A DNA stretch of 64,000 bases, from positions 496,001-560,000 of the forward strand of contig JAYKXP010000021.1 of assembly GCA_037176845.1 (NCBI GenBank), read 5' to 3'. This DNA is from Paramarasmius palmivorus (taxonomy: Eukaryota > Basidiomycota > Agaricomycetes > Agaricales > Marasmiaceae). Shown one piece after another: positions 1 to 11,216 of the stretch (within the stretch, counting starts at the first letter, position 1; the number at the start of each line of letters is the position of its first letter). Made by a program: the position numbers and the translations under genes. The notes under the pieces are model-generated. The model was not told where the DNA came from, made no database searches, and saw only the letters and a program-made list of their open reading frames with translations.

Positions 1-2110
1 GCATCAAAGGGGTTTCGGAAAGTCACAGTTCCTCGAAAACTCGGAGAACACTGTACTAAATCCAATGTTCTTTTTGTCCGGGTAGTACTGTATGAGTTTA
101 TGTATTTCATGGGCTAAGACATGGGCTCAGTTCTTGATTCTTATTTCGGTGTCCTTCTTTCCTCGTCGATATCGATTGGGTTTTTTTCCTGTTGAGTACC
201 GTATAGAGGCTGAGAGGAACCGAAGAGGTGAAAAAGATCCAACGTCAGGCCGGCAAGCATCAAGAATCTGGACCCACTGCGCAGTGACGCCACCCTGGTG
301 CCAAATACCAAGTACTTCGTCCCTCGTGCTAGTGCTCACTGTCAGTGTTTATTGCACAAATCCTGAAGGAATAAGAAGCTCTCGGCTTGGAGCTTGCTGC
401 TTTTTATCACATCATACAAATTGCAGATGCAAACGCCGACCATCAGCTTCTGTGTTCACGGCTTTAGAGGAAACTTTGCATATGGTAACGCTTCAACTTC
501 TCCTGGGCTGAGATCCCATTCTTCGTTTGGGGTGCTGGTTGATTAAGATTCGTCGCTGGGGAGTGTGTCGTTCAAAGGAACAGAAAATGTATCCAACGTC
601 AAATGCACCGCCCAAATTCGAGATCCTAGAGACACGGTCTCTGGTTCTTCACGCGTCGTCAAACATAGTGATACTACACCTGATTCATCACAAGTCAGTT
701 TTCAACGTTGAACAACATACCTCCGAGTCGGCTTTTGAATATTTAACAAGAGCTGTTCAAAGGCCTCTCTGCCGACTCACGGCCCTAGCTTCCCGGTTCA
801 CATCAAAAATTTAGAAGTTGAACAGAGTGGTCTACACAGAAACGCTTGCTTGATTACGCCCCCACGGTCCCTAGAAGGAAATGCCGACTACGTAGGGTCT
901 GGTGACGTTAGAGAAGCGGCAAGTACCTTTTGATTTTGAATTGCGCCACATTGATAAAGTTGGAAATACGTTTACGCCACCTGAGAACAGCCACCGACTC
1001 TTGGCTCTAGCGCGTCGTATCTCCTTGTATGCTCGTTGATGTCCGTTCCTTTTTCTTCCCGAGCTTACTTGGATAGAGAAGAGGAAACGAATGGACGAGC
1101 AACTCATGATCAGAAAGGGAACGGAAGATTCCGAGATCTAGCCGGCAGTCATATCTCTAAGAGTCTCAGTCTAGACCCAGAGACGCGGTCACGCCACCCT
1201 CAACCTTGATACGATACCAAGTAGTTTGCGTTCAAGTCTCAAAGGAATAAGAGGCTCTCGGCATGGAGCTTGCGGCTTTTTATCACCTCCTCATATAATT
1301 CACAGATGCAAATGCTGATCATCAGCCTCCGTATTCGCGGCTTTAGAGGAAAATTTGCATACTTAAGTTCTCCCGGGCTGATACCCCGTCTTTCATTTGG
1401 AGTACTAGTTGATTTGTCGCCAGGAAATGGGACATTCAAAGGAAAAAAAGATCTATCCGTCGTCAAATGTACTGCCCAAATCTGAGGTCCCAGAGACGCA
1501 CGACCCACCTCCCAGTGGGCCTTTCAAAGTTTTCAAAAGCGTCTAATCACCGCTTCCCGGCCCGGTTCGCATCAAAAATTTACTTAAAACAGAATGGTCG
1601 AAACGGAAACGCTTGCCAGATTAAGCCATGGAAGGAAGTGCCGACTATACAACATAAATAGCGACATGCGGGTCTAGGAAGATTAGAGAAGGGGCAAATG
1701 CCTTTCGATTTTGATTTTGAATTGCGCCACAATGATAAAGTGACATACTTATATCTTCACGCCACCTGATGGTTCGGCGTCGTATTTCCATGTATGCTCT
1801 TCGATCCCTCTTTCTTCCCCATCTTACTTGGTTATAGCATGAGTGAACGAGCAACTCACAATCAGAGTCGTCGAAAATGAAAAAGGCAACGGAAAATTCC
1901 GAGGTCTGGCCGGCAGGCATATAGAGCTCGAGTCTAGACCCATAGACGCGGTCACGCCACCTCACAAGTACGCGCTATCACTTCATGCTAGTGTTGTTCA
2001 AAGGAATAAGAGGCTTGCGACTCGGAGGTTTCTGCTTTTTAGTTTGCACGTACGACGTTTTTACAGGCTACTGAGAGTCGAGATGGGTTTACCCGGCAAA
2101 CATCCTGCAC
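1..2110. repeat. diverged tandem repeat, units of about 0.77-0.9 kb
   Basis: Blocks recur in the same order and orientation. The stretch 855-1137 matches 1623-1905. The stretch 340-600 matches about 1230-1480. A block containing GCCGGCA followed by GACGCGGTCACGCCACC is seen near 240-300, 1135-1200 and 1900-1960. The stretch 794-850 matches 1555-1622. By eye the copies are roughly 75-85 percent identical. No open frame is kept between copies, so I do not call genes here; the short ORFs look incidental. Confidence 0.6.
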
Positions 2111-3397
2111 TACCCCCGCCACCTTGACTCCCCCACTACCGCTCATAGAGTCCAAGCTGAAACACCCTGATGCTGTTAATTCAAAGATCAGAGCGACATA
2201 AATTCAGCTCAACCTTACGAGATGGACCTGGAGTTCAGGTCGGTTTATTTGAATTTGCTGCAAGCACTGGTCAAAGGCCGAAACGTTGACTTGGAGAGTT
2301 GAACAGAAGCCTGTAAACTTTATCGAGTCAGTATTGACTATTGAAGTGCATTAAAACGAGAACCAGAGGAAGGGGTGACTTGTTACAGGCTACAGCAATT
2401 GAATCGCCTGGTTTAAGTGAGATTCTAGTGTACACACCGTGACGCCGTACTGAGGACCGAGCTCAGGACTGGGGCTTATATATTGGCGCCTCGATCAGAT
2501 GGGCCTGGGGGTGATCACAGGATAAGAGGTCGATGAAGTTAAAATGTGTTAGCTTCTGAAATCTTTGGATTTTGTCACCCCGAGTCTTTGATTCAAAGTA
2601 TGTGGGGCATTTGTGCACCCCCTCGTTCCTGCGGCCCCTTGAATCTTGCCACTATCAAATAATTGAATTCACTTACGATCAAATCGTATATCAACTTTCG
2701 GAGCTTCAGACTTTGCGTTTCTAGTATCAAGTTCACTTCTCACGTCGGAGTCCCGAAACCGCCATTGGTGTGAACGTATCATCTTCAGTCCATATCGACT
2801 TCCGGATCGGCCACTCGACACCAAAATTTGTATGTCGATCAATACTGCAGATTGACGGTAGTGATGCTGCGCATGCGGATCTAGTGAGCTTGGATCTCAC
2901 GAACGCGAGATTCAAGAGTCAAGATCCCCAAAAGGCATAGGTAATCGGCGCTTGAACACAACGTGTCTTTCTTATTTTTGATTGCTGTTGTATCCTGGGA
3001 TGATGTGCCGACAGCTAATAAACTCTGAGGAAGCAAATCAATCTGCTCATACACAGCACGTTATCTTTGGGGGTTGGTTGGGGGTCGTCCTGTCCACTGG
3101 ATTCGTTACCATCCGAGGTCATCGTCCTCTTGTCTCTCTGGAAACTTGAAATGGTCGTACACGTTTTGGAGACATAAAAAAGCGGTCGTGTAGGGTTATA
3201 AAAGACTGTCGTATAGATCTCGAAAACTCCAGGTCTCCAATGAGCCACTCGTTCTCTCAGTTCACCTCTAATGTTTTGTTCTCGACCCTTCAAGGCACAG
3301 AGACTCAGAACGATATACCTGCAAACATAGATTGGTAGGCTATTTTGTCGTTCATCAAGTTGGGAACACGAATCTCACCGGATCTACACATAGGGCT
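2111..3397. other. intergenic, nothing recognised
   Basis: No ORF, repeat or family fragment that I can support. It ends at the first zinc-finger gene, whose 5' leader may start in this stretch. Confidence 0.5.
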
Positions 3398-4083
3398 ATG
3401 GCACTGCAGAACATTGCCACAGGCGCGTCTTGCGGGGACGTAGCTTGGAGTAGACAGTTGACTAATGTCAACCATAACTACGCGCGAGGTCATCGTGTAT
3501 ACCTGCAACTATTTGAGTTCAATACTAATGATTGATTGACGTTTAGCAGATACTTACTCAACCGAGAGTGTCGCTTCATATTCCGGAAACGACACTGGCC
3601 ATGCGCTTGCATACGGCAAACCACCACCAACTTCAATGTATCAGGCATACACACCTATTCCAACAACAAATAACGAGTGCTCTCTCCACAGTCGAGCCAC
3701 CGCCGCACCATCGCTTCCCACGATTCGGAACCAGCCAGCAGCGAAGCAGATTGTAGCATCAGCACGCATCGTGGCCGCCAGTCAGAAGCGGCGACGACTC
3801 GGAGATAGGAAACTGTACACATGTACAGATTTCTCGCCGTGCGCAGCTACATTCACCGCCCGTCACAATTTGAAAAGTAGGTTCTAGTTGATGGAAAATT
3901 TGGAATGTTGCTGATGGAAGGGTGACTTGATGGTTAGATCACATTAGGTCCCATAGGGGAGAGAGACCTTACGAATGTTCCTTCTGCTCGGCGAGGTTTG
4001 TCACCTTGTCTGATATGAAGCGCCATAGCGGGAAATGCAAATTGAACCCGTCCAAGATAGCTAGTAGTAGTGGCTCGCCCTAA
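3398..4083 (+). CDS. two-finger C2H2/C2HC zinc-finger protein, copy 1
   Basis: Model: exons 3398-3488, 3550-3876 and 3938-4083, giving 187 aa with every junction in frame. Finger 1 reads C-X5-C-X12-H-X3-H and is interrupted by the last intron just before its first His. Finger 2 follows a SHRGERPY linker and reads C-X2-C-X12-H-X3-C. Upstream of the fingers is the family motif VASARIVAAS followed by a basic run QKRRR. The family's first tiny exon was not found with an ATG, so I start at the first in-frame Met (MALQNIATG) of the exon carrying the conserved AWS-R-Q motif. The fold suggests nucleic-acid or protein binding, probably nuclear, but no function is known. It is the leftmost intact member of the cluster. 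Confidence 0.72.
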
Positions 4084-4319
4084 TGATTCGCTCCAGGTTC
4101 TTTTATAGTCAAGGACAATAAGTTTTTTCTTCGTCCCTTATTGCTCTAGTAAAATGTTGGTCTGGACGTTCAAGAGAGTTTGATAATCATAATTTGGCTG
4201 ATGTCGATGTTGGTCAGAGGTTTGTCAAACAAAAAAGGTAGCGACGAACCTATCTAGAGAGATAGATATCATTGGTCGCCTGTTGTAAAATCAAGTTACT
4301 CTATTGTCGTATGATGACC

Positions 4320-4620
4320 TGCGGACACTTAGTTGACTGGTGTCAAGAAAGCTTGGCATCGAACTCCAACGTTCACAGAAGCCTGTCTTGGTAATAGAGC
4401 GCACCGTTTATGCCGCGGCGCATCTACCTGTACCATTCGTCATAGCTTGATCAGTACGGGATTTGTCGATCCTCAGGCTGGTGGTTGCGAACAACAGGGA
4501 ATTAGATCATATCAAGTCTGATCGCGGAGAAGAACCGTACCGATGTTCCTTTTTTTCAAGGCGGTCCCCGAGCCAGACGTTATACCTCCTGCTCAAGCCT
4601 CGATCAATGATCCGGTGCAA
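4320..4620 (+). pseudogene. decayed zinc-finger family copy
   Basis: Fragments of the family in order: a trace of finger 1 around 4415-4455, then the intron-like spacer, then LDHIKSDRGEEPYRCSFF at about 4503-4556, which matches the start of finger 2. The rest of finger 2 is deleted and the sequence jumps to the C-terminal tail (match to the tail of the copy at 36833-37635). The second Cys of finger 2 and its His and Cys are lost. Confidence 0.6.
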
Positions 4621-4959
4621 TGGAAAATATCGAGTAAATCCTTACGAGCAATTACATATCTTGGCGCCTCCTTCGAGCATATAACGGTGTGAGAAGTCGG
4701 TTGTCGCTTCGCGAATTTGGGTCTGCACCTGGAGGAAGGAAGGCTACTAATGAGGACACATGATCGTCGAGGTAAAGAACTCATATATGACTGTATATCC
4801 GAGTCAGAAGGTACTCAATGCCATTGGTGCCATGCGAACTGCAATATGCTTTGCCTACAACACAGTTAGCACAAGGAATGAGTGAGGTAGCCAATAAATG
4901 AACCATACTTCATGGTCGTATATTGAAGTACCTGCTCCGAGATTGGATGGAGGATCGCT

Positions 4960-5240
4960 ACGTTGCCAAGCACAACCTGAATCATGAATATTTCAGTTGC
5001 GTTTTGGTAGAGGCAGCGAACCCTTTCTCCTTTCTACCCCGCCATCGCCTTCGATTTCGATGCATTTCCTGCTTGTGTCTACAACGACGTAGAATCAGAT
5101 CATGTCAATTCTCACAGGGGAGTAAAATCGTATAAACGCTCTTTCGGCTCCCACAAAACTGTCACCAAATCTGACAAGGTCCGCTGCAAGAGATGCAAGT
5201 GTAATCCCTCGAATGCATCTCATGGCCTGAGCGGGGCCTA
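4960..5240 (+). pseudogene. decayed zinc-finger family copy
   Basis: At 5096-5228 a reading resembling DH-V-NSHRGVKSY, then TVTKSD, then CKCNPSNAS, follows finger 2 and the family tail. The first zinc ligands are replaced (Cys to Arg and Cys to Gly) and the His is lost. The upstream finger 1 region is only barely recognisable around 4970-4990. Confidence 0.5.
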
Positions 5241-7648
5241 GTGTAGTATTAGCTTCTGGTATACACGTTCATGCTTAGGTAGTAAGTACTCACTATGATT
5301 AGATGTCCAGTTCAAGATTTTTCTGTGTGTTATGCTCTAAACGAAAACTGACCTTCTTCCAGTGGCTGATTACCACGATGCTGATATCGATTCTCGATCT
5401 GGCTCCGTGACGAGCGTGCTTGGCTTGGTTGTACATTCTATCATTTAGGTAAACCGAGCATGCGCTACTATGTTCTGGGAAGGTGTGAGCGAATTTTAGG
5501 ATATCGCTGAACCTGAAAAAAACAACGATAAGCCAGCATCTTAGATTAGATCCCAAACCACAATTACTCGAAATAGAAAAAACCAGGAACTATGCAGGGA
5601 TCTCGGGGAACCAGATATTGAAGCGCCGCCGTACATGAAGTTGTTTAAGTTTCCTCTGCTGGTTTTGGAGCATGGCAGTACTTCAAGTTTCTTGGCTAGA
5701 GTTTTGTATCTTTGAGCCCAAAGAGTTTTCATTGGGGTGAAGAACACAATAGGCCGAGGACGATTCCGGGGTGGTCTAGCGTTGGGTTGCAAATGAGTGA
5801 CAGGATCGAGACAGACAATCATAGAGCCATACCGTTGGAAAGTAGTCGTAGCTCGACACTCGATATCTTGCTTTCAACTTGCGCTGCAGATTCGCTGGTC
5901 TTGTCCTGATCGACACGAGCGATGCTAGTCAACGACAGAAAGGCGGTTTATTCCACTGCGGAAGGGATATGTGAGCGCATGTGAGCCGTGGCATCCATTG
6001 AAGTCAGGATTCGACTGGAAAAGTCACGAGGAAAGGAAAGCATCGAGTACTTGAATTCAAAAACCCACAAAATATCCAATTTAAGTCATACCAGTATCCT
6101 TTATCGACGCCGCTTCACCAGTATAGCATACATCCTATTCAAAATCAAGTCTTTGACCAGTGGATAGCGAGAGTTTCGAAACCTGCGAGTTGGAGAAAAG
6201 GAAGGTGGTCGCGCCCGACGGCGCCGATAGGCGGTGTAAGCTACACACGCTTCCGATTCGGAGCCGAGCCGAAGAGCCGAACTTCATGATCATCTGACAT
6301 CATCACGTCCCGGATCCTGACTCCCACCAACGACCATGACCATCGCTACACAGTGATGCTTCACATTGACGCAGCGAATGGCTCAAGAATCGAATCTACA
6401 CTACCACCATTTCTTCGAGTCTTCCATGTCCTATTCGCTCAAAGGGCTAGGGTCCAAGAATCCATCCAGTCATAGGCTCTCACCCCGCTCTTCATTAGCA
6501 TTGCACCCGTTTCAAGTCGACGTCGGATTGTCTTGGACTAGGTTCCGTTCGCAGGGTGCGTTTCTGTTTTGTCCTGTATTGATCAACTGCTGAAAGTCCC
6601 ACAGGTTACAGCGTTTACTTTTACGATGAAGGGCTCAAAGACTCAGGCTAGCGAATCAGACGTGTCGATTTTCAGGAATCATCTCGAGTTCGTTTCACAA
6701 TCACAATCGTTCATCGTAGATATGCCAATCCACCGCTCCTCCAAGGCCTTCGCCGATTTTCAACTTCACAAAAGCTTCCTTGCGCACTTAACAATGCTGA
6801 ACACGACACCTCAAAGATTGAAAACTGTGAAGTAGTCTGATCACAAGTTATCCAGGCTAGTCATAGTCTCTACTTCTCCGACTTGAAGTACCGAGTTGCC
6901 AGTGTGTCCACTTCCATCCTGTCTACTCATCCTCTCATCATTTGAAAAACTAACGTATTCGTCAATAGCAGGCCAGATCGATCGCTGCTAACATAGCGAC
7001 TCCCATTTGCATGATGTGTGTCGCCTGTTTTACATCCATTGTAGCATGCGCATGCTTGGCGAGTCGATTTCGATGCCGCAGGTGCTGCACATTCTTCTTT
7101 CGGATGGGAACAGTGCGTTATGTATATTGTTATGAAGGAATTTGAAGCTTGGCCACGTTTGGTGTGTTCCTGCCATTTTTGATGAAATCCTCGCTAACCA
7201 TGCTCTAGATAAAACCTACTGTATAACGTCACACAGCTGAACGTTCGACTGTAGTCCCTGGCGTATTCTCCATATACGGAGATGGCTCCTAGAAATTGCG
7301 TAGGGACCGTTTGTTTGCGTCGCGTTTTATGCCTCGATTGATATCCTACAGGATCGAGGAGACAGCAGAATATCTATACATGGCGTCTGAACTGACGACA
7401 CTGAACTGCCATTGTATTCGTCATGTGCTGTAGAAATGGATGCAGAAACAGCAAGGGGAATCACAAATGCTAAGATGTTGAGCTCGTCATTTGCGTTCCG
7501 TTTTGTGATGCAGTCGGGGTCTCACTGATGTCCATATTGGATGCATCAACGATATTATACGATTGAACATCAACCGTTACATGGTACAAGGGAGGAATCT
7601 GGAAGCATATATATATATAATTGTTGGTTCTAATGGAGATCTGGACAC
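5241..7648. other. no gene supported
   Basis: Two open frames were considered. One on the minus strand at 5541-5822 (93 codons) and a possible two-exon plus-strand gene at 6378-6835 have no recognisable domain and no convincing splice frame. A short TA run lies near 7609-7620. Confidence 0.4.
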
Positions 7649-8383
7649 TCATGCTGGTGGTGCAAGCGAGGCGGCGTCCACACCACGAGTGGCTTTAGAG
7701 GGGTTGTGTTTACAGTATTTGGCGTGGCGTTTAATGTCCGATTTAGTGACGGTCGCCTTCGAGCAGAAATCGCATCTGTATGGTTTCACTCCCAGGTGAG
7801 AATTGATGTGATCTCATTCTAGTTGTTAGGTAACACAATGATATAAAGTAAACGAAAGGCTCACTCTTCAAGTTGTGGCGGGCGGTAAAGGTAGCCGTGC
7901 ACGGAGAAAAGTCTGTGCAATGGTACAGTTTCTTTCCGAGTTGCCTGCGGTTCTCATTCGCAGCTCGGACCCGGTCTGGAGCCACGATGGGCTTTTTGAC
8001 GGATGGCAACTCGACGCCAGGATCAGCCGGATTAGGTTGCAAGTCGCCACCACTGGAGACGACGGCGACGGGTGGTAGGGTAGGACTGTATTCCAGCATG
8101 GGCCCCTGGTTCGTGTTCTCGTAGGGGATCATGCTTGCTTCCGGTAAGTCAACGCGATCAGGCCCCGGGAGATAGTGCGAGGGCTCCATCAAATTGCCGC
8201 TGGTGTCAAAACAGTAGAAAGGGCCGTTGTCCGCCGTGTTTGTGTCTGGGCTCCAAAAGTCAGAAACATTCTTGAATTTTAATATCAGGTGCAATCACCA
8301 TCCAACAGAGTGTACCAAGATTGCATACTCGACGCCCTGTGCAACGGTGAAGCCAAAGCCATGTCTACAGTGACACGTTCCAT
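7649..8383 (-). CDS. two-finger C2H2/C2HC zinc-finger protein, copy 2 (left arm of palindrome)
   Basis: Model on the minus strand: exons 8383-8299, 8245-7865 and 7812-7649, 209 aa, frames agree at each junction. Finger 1 is C-X5-C-X12-H-X3-H (CTDFSPC start), split by the intron 7864-7813. Finger 2 is C-X2-C-X12-H-X3-C, preceded by SHLGVKPY. The PSVKKPIVAPDRVRAANE motif precedes finger 1. The start MERVTVDMALAS is the first in-frame Met in the exon. A GTATGT donor and AG acceptor further upstream could mark a 5' UTR intron. It is paired head to head with the copy at 9503-10246. The first exon and upstream region are identical between the two, whereas the second coding exon differs at about 20 residues. 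Confidence 0.75.
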
Positions 8384-8913
8384 GATACCGGGAGGGCTTG
8401 TTTAGGACATGAACAACTTGAAAGATGAAAATCACATACCGATCAGGATTATTATATGTACTTTTTTAGGCTGCCAACTTGGGAAGGCCAGTGGTATCCG
8501 AGTGAAATAAAGAGTGAAAAGCACAGAATGAACACGGATTGTCAGATGCAGTCTGGGAATGAGCCATCTTTTAACCCGGCATCTCCAGACATACTGCTGT
8601 ATTGCACTACAAATTGAGAGTACCGTGGCGCCCATACCACGAGGCACTGGCAACTTGAACATGCTCAATCAGCTTTTGGTACCGAGGCTATGTGGAACTC
8701 TGCATCACTAGTACTACTACATCCTAATCAGGAGCCATATAACCCGAGGACTACGCAATTATAGGGTTCCTGATCAGGACTCGGATGTAGTAGTGACATC
8801 CTATCCTGATTATATAACTCTGTAACCCTGCATCACTACTACATCCTAATCAGGAGCCATATCGAGGACTACGCAATTATAGGGTTCCTGATCAGGACTC
8901 GGATGGAGTAGTG
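7734..8913. repeat. left arm of a 2.4-kb palindrome
   Basis: The reverse complement of this segment matches 8973-10158. From about 8283 to 8900 the match appears perfect or nearly so. Outside 8283 it drops to roughly 85-90 percent, and it ends abruptly inside the finger 2 exon at the codons around TKSDI. Confidence 0.85.
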
Positions 8914-9173
8914 ACATCCTAATCAGGATAGGATGTCGGGGTCCGAGGTATCGTATTAAGTAAGTCTTGACACACTACTACATCCGAGTCCTAATCAGGA
9001 ACCCTATAATTGCGTAGTCCTCGATATGGCTCCTGATTAGGATGTAGTAGTGATGCAGGGTTACAGAGTTATATAATCAGGATAGGATGTCACTACTACA
9101 TCCGAGTCCTGATCAGGAACCCTATAATTGCGTAGTCCTCGGGTTATATGGCTCCTGATTAGGATGTAGTAGT
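8713..9173. repeat. four small foldback modules at the palindrome centre
   Basis: Modules at 8713-8794, 8835-8912, 8974-9051 and 9092-9173, each 78-82 bp. Each is bounded by ACTACTACATCC and its complement GGATGTAGTAGT (one base differs at the end of the second) and contains a TCCTGATCAGGA-like inner palindrome. The two left modules are in one orientation and the two right modules are reversed. The unpaired centre is about 8914-8972. Confidence 0.8.
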
Positions 9174-10158
9174 ACTAGTGATGCAGAGTTCCACATAGCC
9201 TCGGTACCAAAAGCTGATTGAGCATGTTCAAGTTGCCAGTGCCTCGTGGTATGGGCGCCACGGTACTCTCAATTTGTAGTGCAATACAGCAGTATGTCTG
9301 GAGATGCCGGGTTAAAAGATGGCTCATTCCCAGACTGCATCTGACAATCCGTGTTCATTCTGTGCTTTTCACTCTTTATTTCACTCGGATACCACTGGCC
9401 TTCCCAAGTTGGCAGCCTAAAAAAGTACATATAATAATCCTGATCGGTATGTGATTTTCATCTTTCAAGTTGTTCATGTCCTAAACAAGCCCTCCCGGTA
9501 TCATGGAACGTGTCACTGTAGACATGGCTTTGGCTTCACCGTTGCACAGGGCGTCGAGTATGCAATCTTGGTACACTCTGTTGGATGGTGATTGCACCTG
9601 ATATTAAAATTTGAGAATGCTTCTGACTTTTGGATCCCAGATACTTACACGACGGACAACGGCCCTTTCTACTGTTTTGACACCAGCGGCAATTTGATGG
9701 AGTCCGCGCACTATCCCCCGTGGTCTGATCGCGTTGATTCACTGGAAGCAAGCGTGATCCCCTACGAGAACACGAACCAGGGACCCATGCTAGAATACAG
9801 TGATGTTTTTGCCCCTACCACACTACCCGTTGTCCCCAGTGGTGGCGACTTGCAACTTAATCCGGCTGATCCTGGTGTTGAGTTGCCATCCGTCAAAAAG
9901 CCCATCGTGGCTTCAGACCGGGTCCGAGCTGCAAATGAGAACCGCAGACGATTAGGAAAGAAGTTGTACCATTGCACAGACTTTTCTCCATGCACGGCTA
10001 CCTTTACCGCCCGCCACAACTTGAAGAGTGAGCCCTTCGTTTACTTGACATAATTCCGTTAGCTAACAACTAGAATGAGATCACATCAATTCTCACCTGG
10101 GAGTGAAACCATACAGATGCGATTTCTGCTCGAAGGCGACCGTCACTAAATCGGACAT
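8973..10158. repeat. right arm of a 2.4-kb palindrome
   Basis: Inverted partner of 7734-8913. The near-perfect part runs out to about 9610, inside an intron of the zinc-finger gene on this arm. Similarity stops after TCGGACAT at 10158. Beyond that the two genes continue only as diverged paralogues. Confidence 0.85.
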
Positions 10159-10246
10159 CCGCCGCCATACCAAATTCTGCAGGTTCAATCTCTCAAAGGG
10201 GACCACAACGAAAACAGTGCCTGAAGAACTTGTGAGGCTAGAATAA
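9503..10246 (+). CDS. two-finger C2H2/C2HC zinc-finger protein, copy 3 (right arm of palindrome)
   Basis: Model: exons 9503-9587, 9641-10027 and 10080-10246, 212 aa, phases 1 and 1 as in the other copies. Finger 1 begins CTDFSPC (C-X5-C-X12-H-X3-H) and is split by the intron 10028-10079. Finger 2 is C-X2-C-X12-H-X3-C after SHLGVKPY. The tail after finger 2 (FNLSKGTTTKT, ending VRLE) differs fully from the partner on the left arm. Start chosen at MERVTVDMALAS in the shared first coding exon. A possible 5' UTR intron is 9447-9489. Product expected to bind nucleic acid or protein; role unknown. Confidence 0.75.
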
Positions 10247-11216
10247 GTATTTACTCGGTGCCGACGATAGCTGACAATCAAATGTAACGGGAAGAGTACA
10301 TCCATAATTACAAACTTTGTTTCGCATTCAATCGTATAGCTTTCGGGTGATGTGGACTCAAATTTCCTAGTAGTCTATATTGATGTGAGTACTATTTGAC
10401 GGACCGTCAAAGGAAGAGTACAAAACCGAACATAAAACAGCACGACGTCTAGTTTTATCCTCAGATGAATGAGTGGTGCACCGCAAAATATTTTGTCGTT
10501 CACTCCATCTCGGGCTCGCCGTTGATGGCCGTCTTTCCTGTTCGCGCAACACGTCAGATGGAATTACTTAGGAAGACAAGAATAGTCGAGAACCATCATC
10601 AAATTGCTGCGTCACCCTAACAGGCAAGCGGTTGTGTTATTGCGGGTTCTATGTTCAACCTGTGATGCGGAAACTTTGACAAACTTGAGTGAAGCCTCGC
10701 AGTCAAAATAGGCTAGAAGGCAGAAAGCAGAAAGCAGAAAGCAGGCAGGCCCTGCTGAGCACGGATGATGTACAAGAATATATATGACACCCCCTCTGCG
10801 CAACGAAGTATCGGTATACACAATATTGAAGTTGATGCATTGAAGCGTACACAGGCTACATTGAACAGTAATCCGGCGAGGGGATACTAGAAACCTGGAT
10901 CATCGTTATGCCCTACTCCTTATTCCCGAGAAAGGGGGCGCTTATCGTCAGAACAGAGCCGAAATGATCTTGATTCTTGAGGTGTTCCGTGGAGCTCAAG
11001 CTGTCTGGCGTTGTGCGTTGGATATGAATGGGAGTGGACCAAGGAGATGGATAGATGGATATCACAAATATGGAAGTTTTGGGCCAGTATGCCAGAAGGG
11101 TAGTCGCAAGACCACTCCAGGGGGACTAGGGCGTGGTAAATAGCAGGATGGTCATGATGACGGGACAAGGAACAGCGTGGGAATAAGTACTACTCCACCT
11201 GTTCGCGACGCCCACG
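10247..11216. other. intergenic between zinc-finger copy 3 and the cullin gene
   Basis: No gene supported. A short imperfect array of AGAAAGC lies at about 10715-10745. The 3' part is expected to hold the cullin promoter but I see no clear element. Confidence 0.5.

Noticed and set aside
6378..6835. Possible two-exon small gene
   Set aside because: The best intron gives an early stop, and the alternative frame lacks a fitting donor.
7605..7622. TATATATATATA run
   Set aside because: Simple low-complexity run with no promoter context.
8432..8668. 78-codon ORF, identical to the one at 9218-9454 on the other strand
   Set aside because: The identity follows from the palindrome. The ORF overlaps the likely 5' leader of the zinc-finger genes and has no domain.
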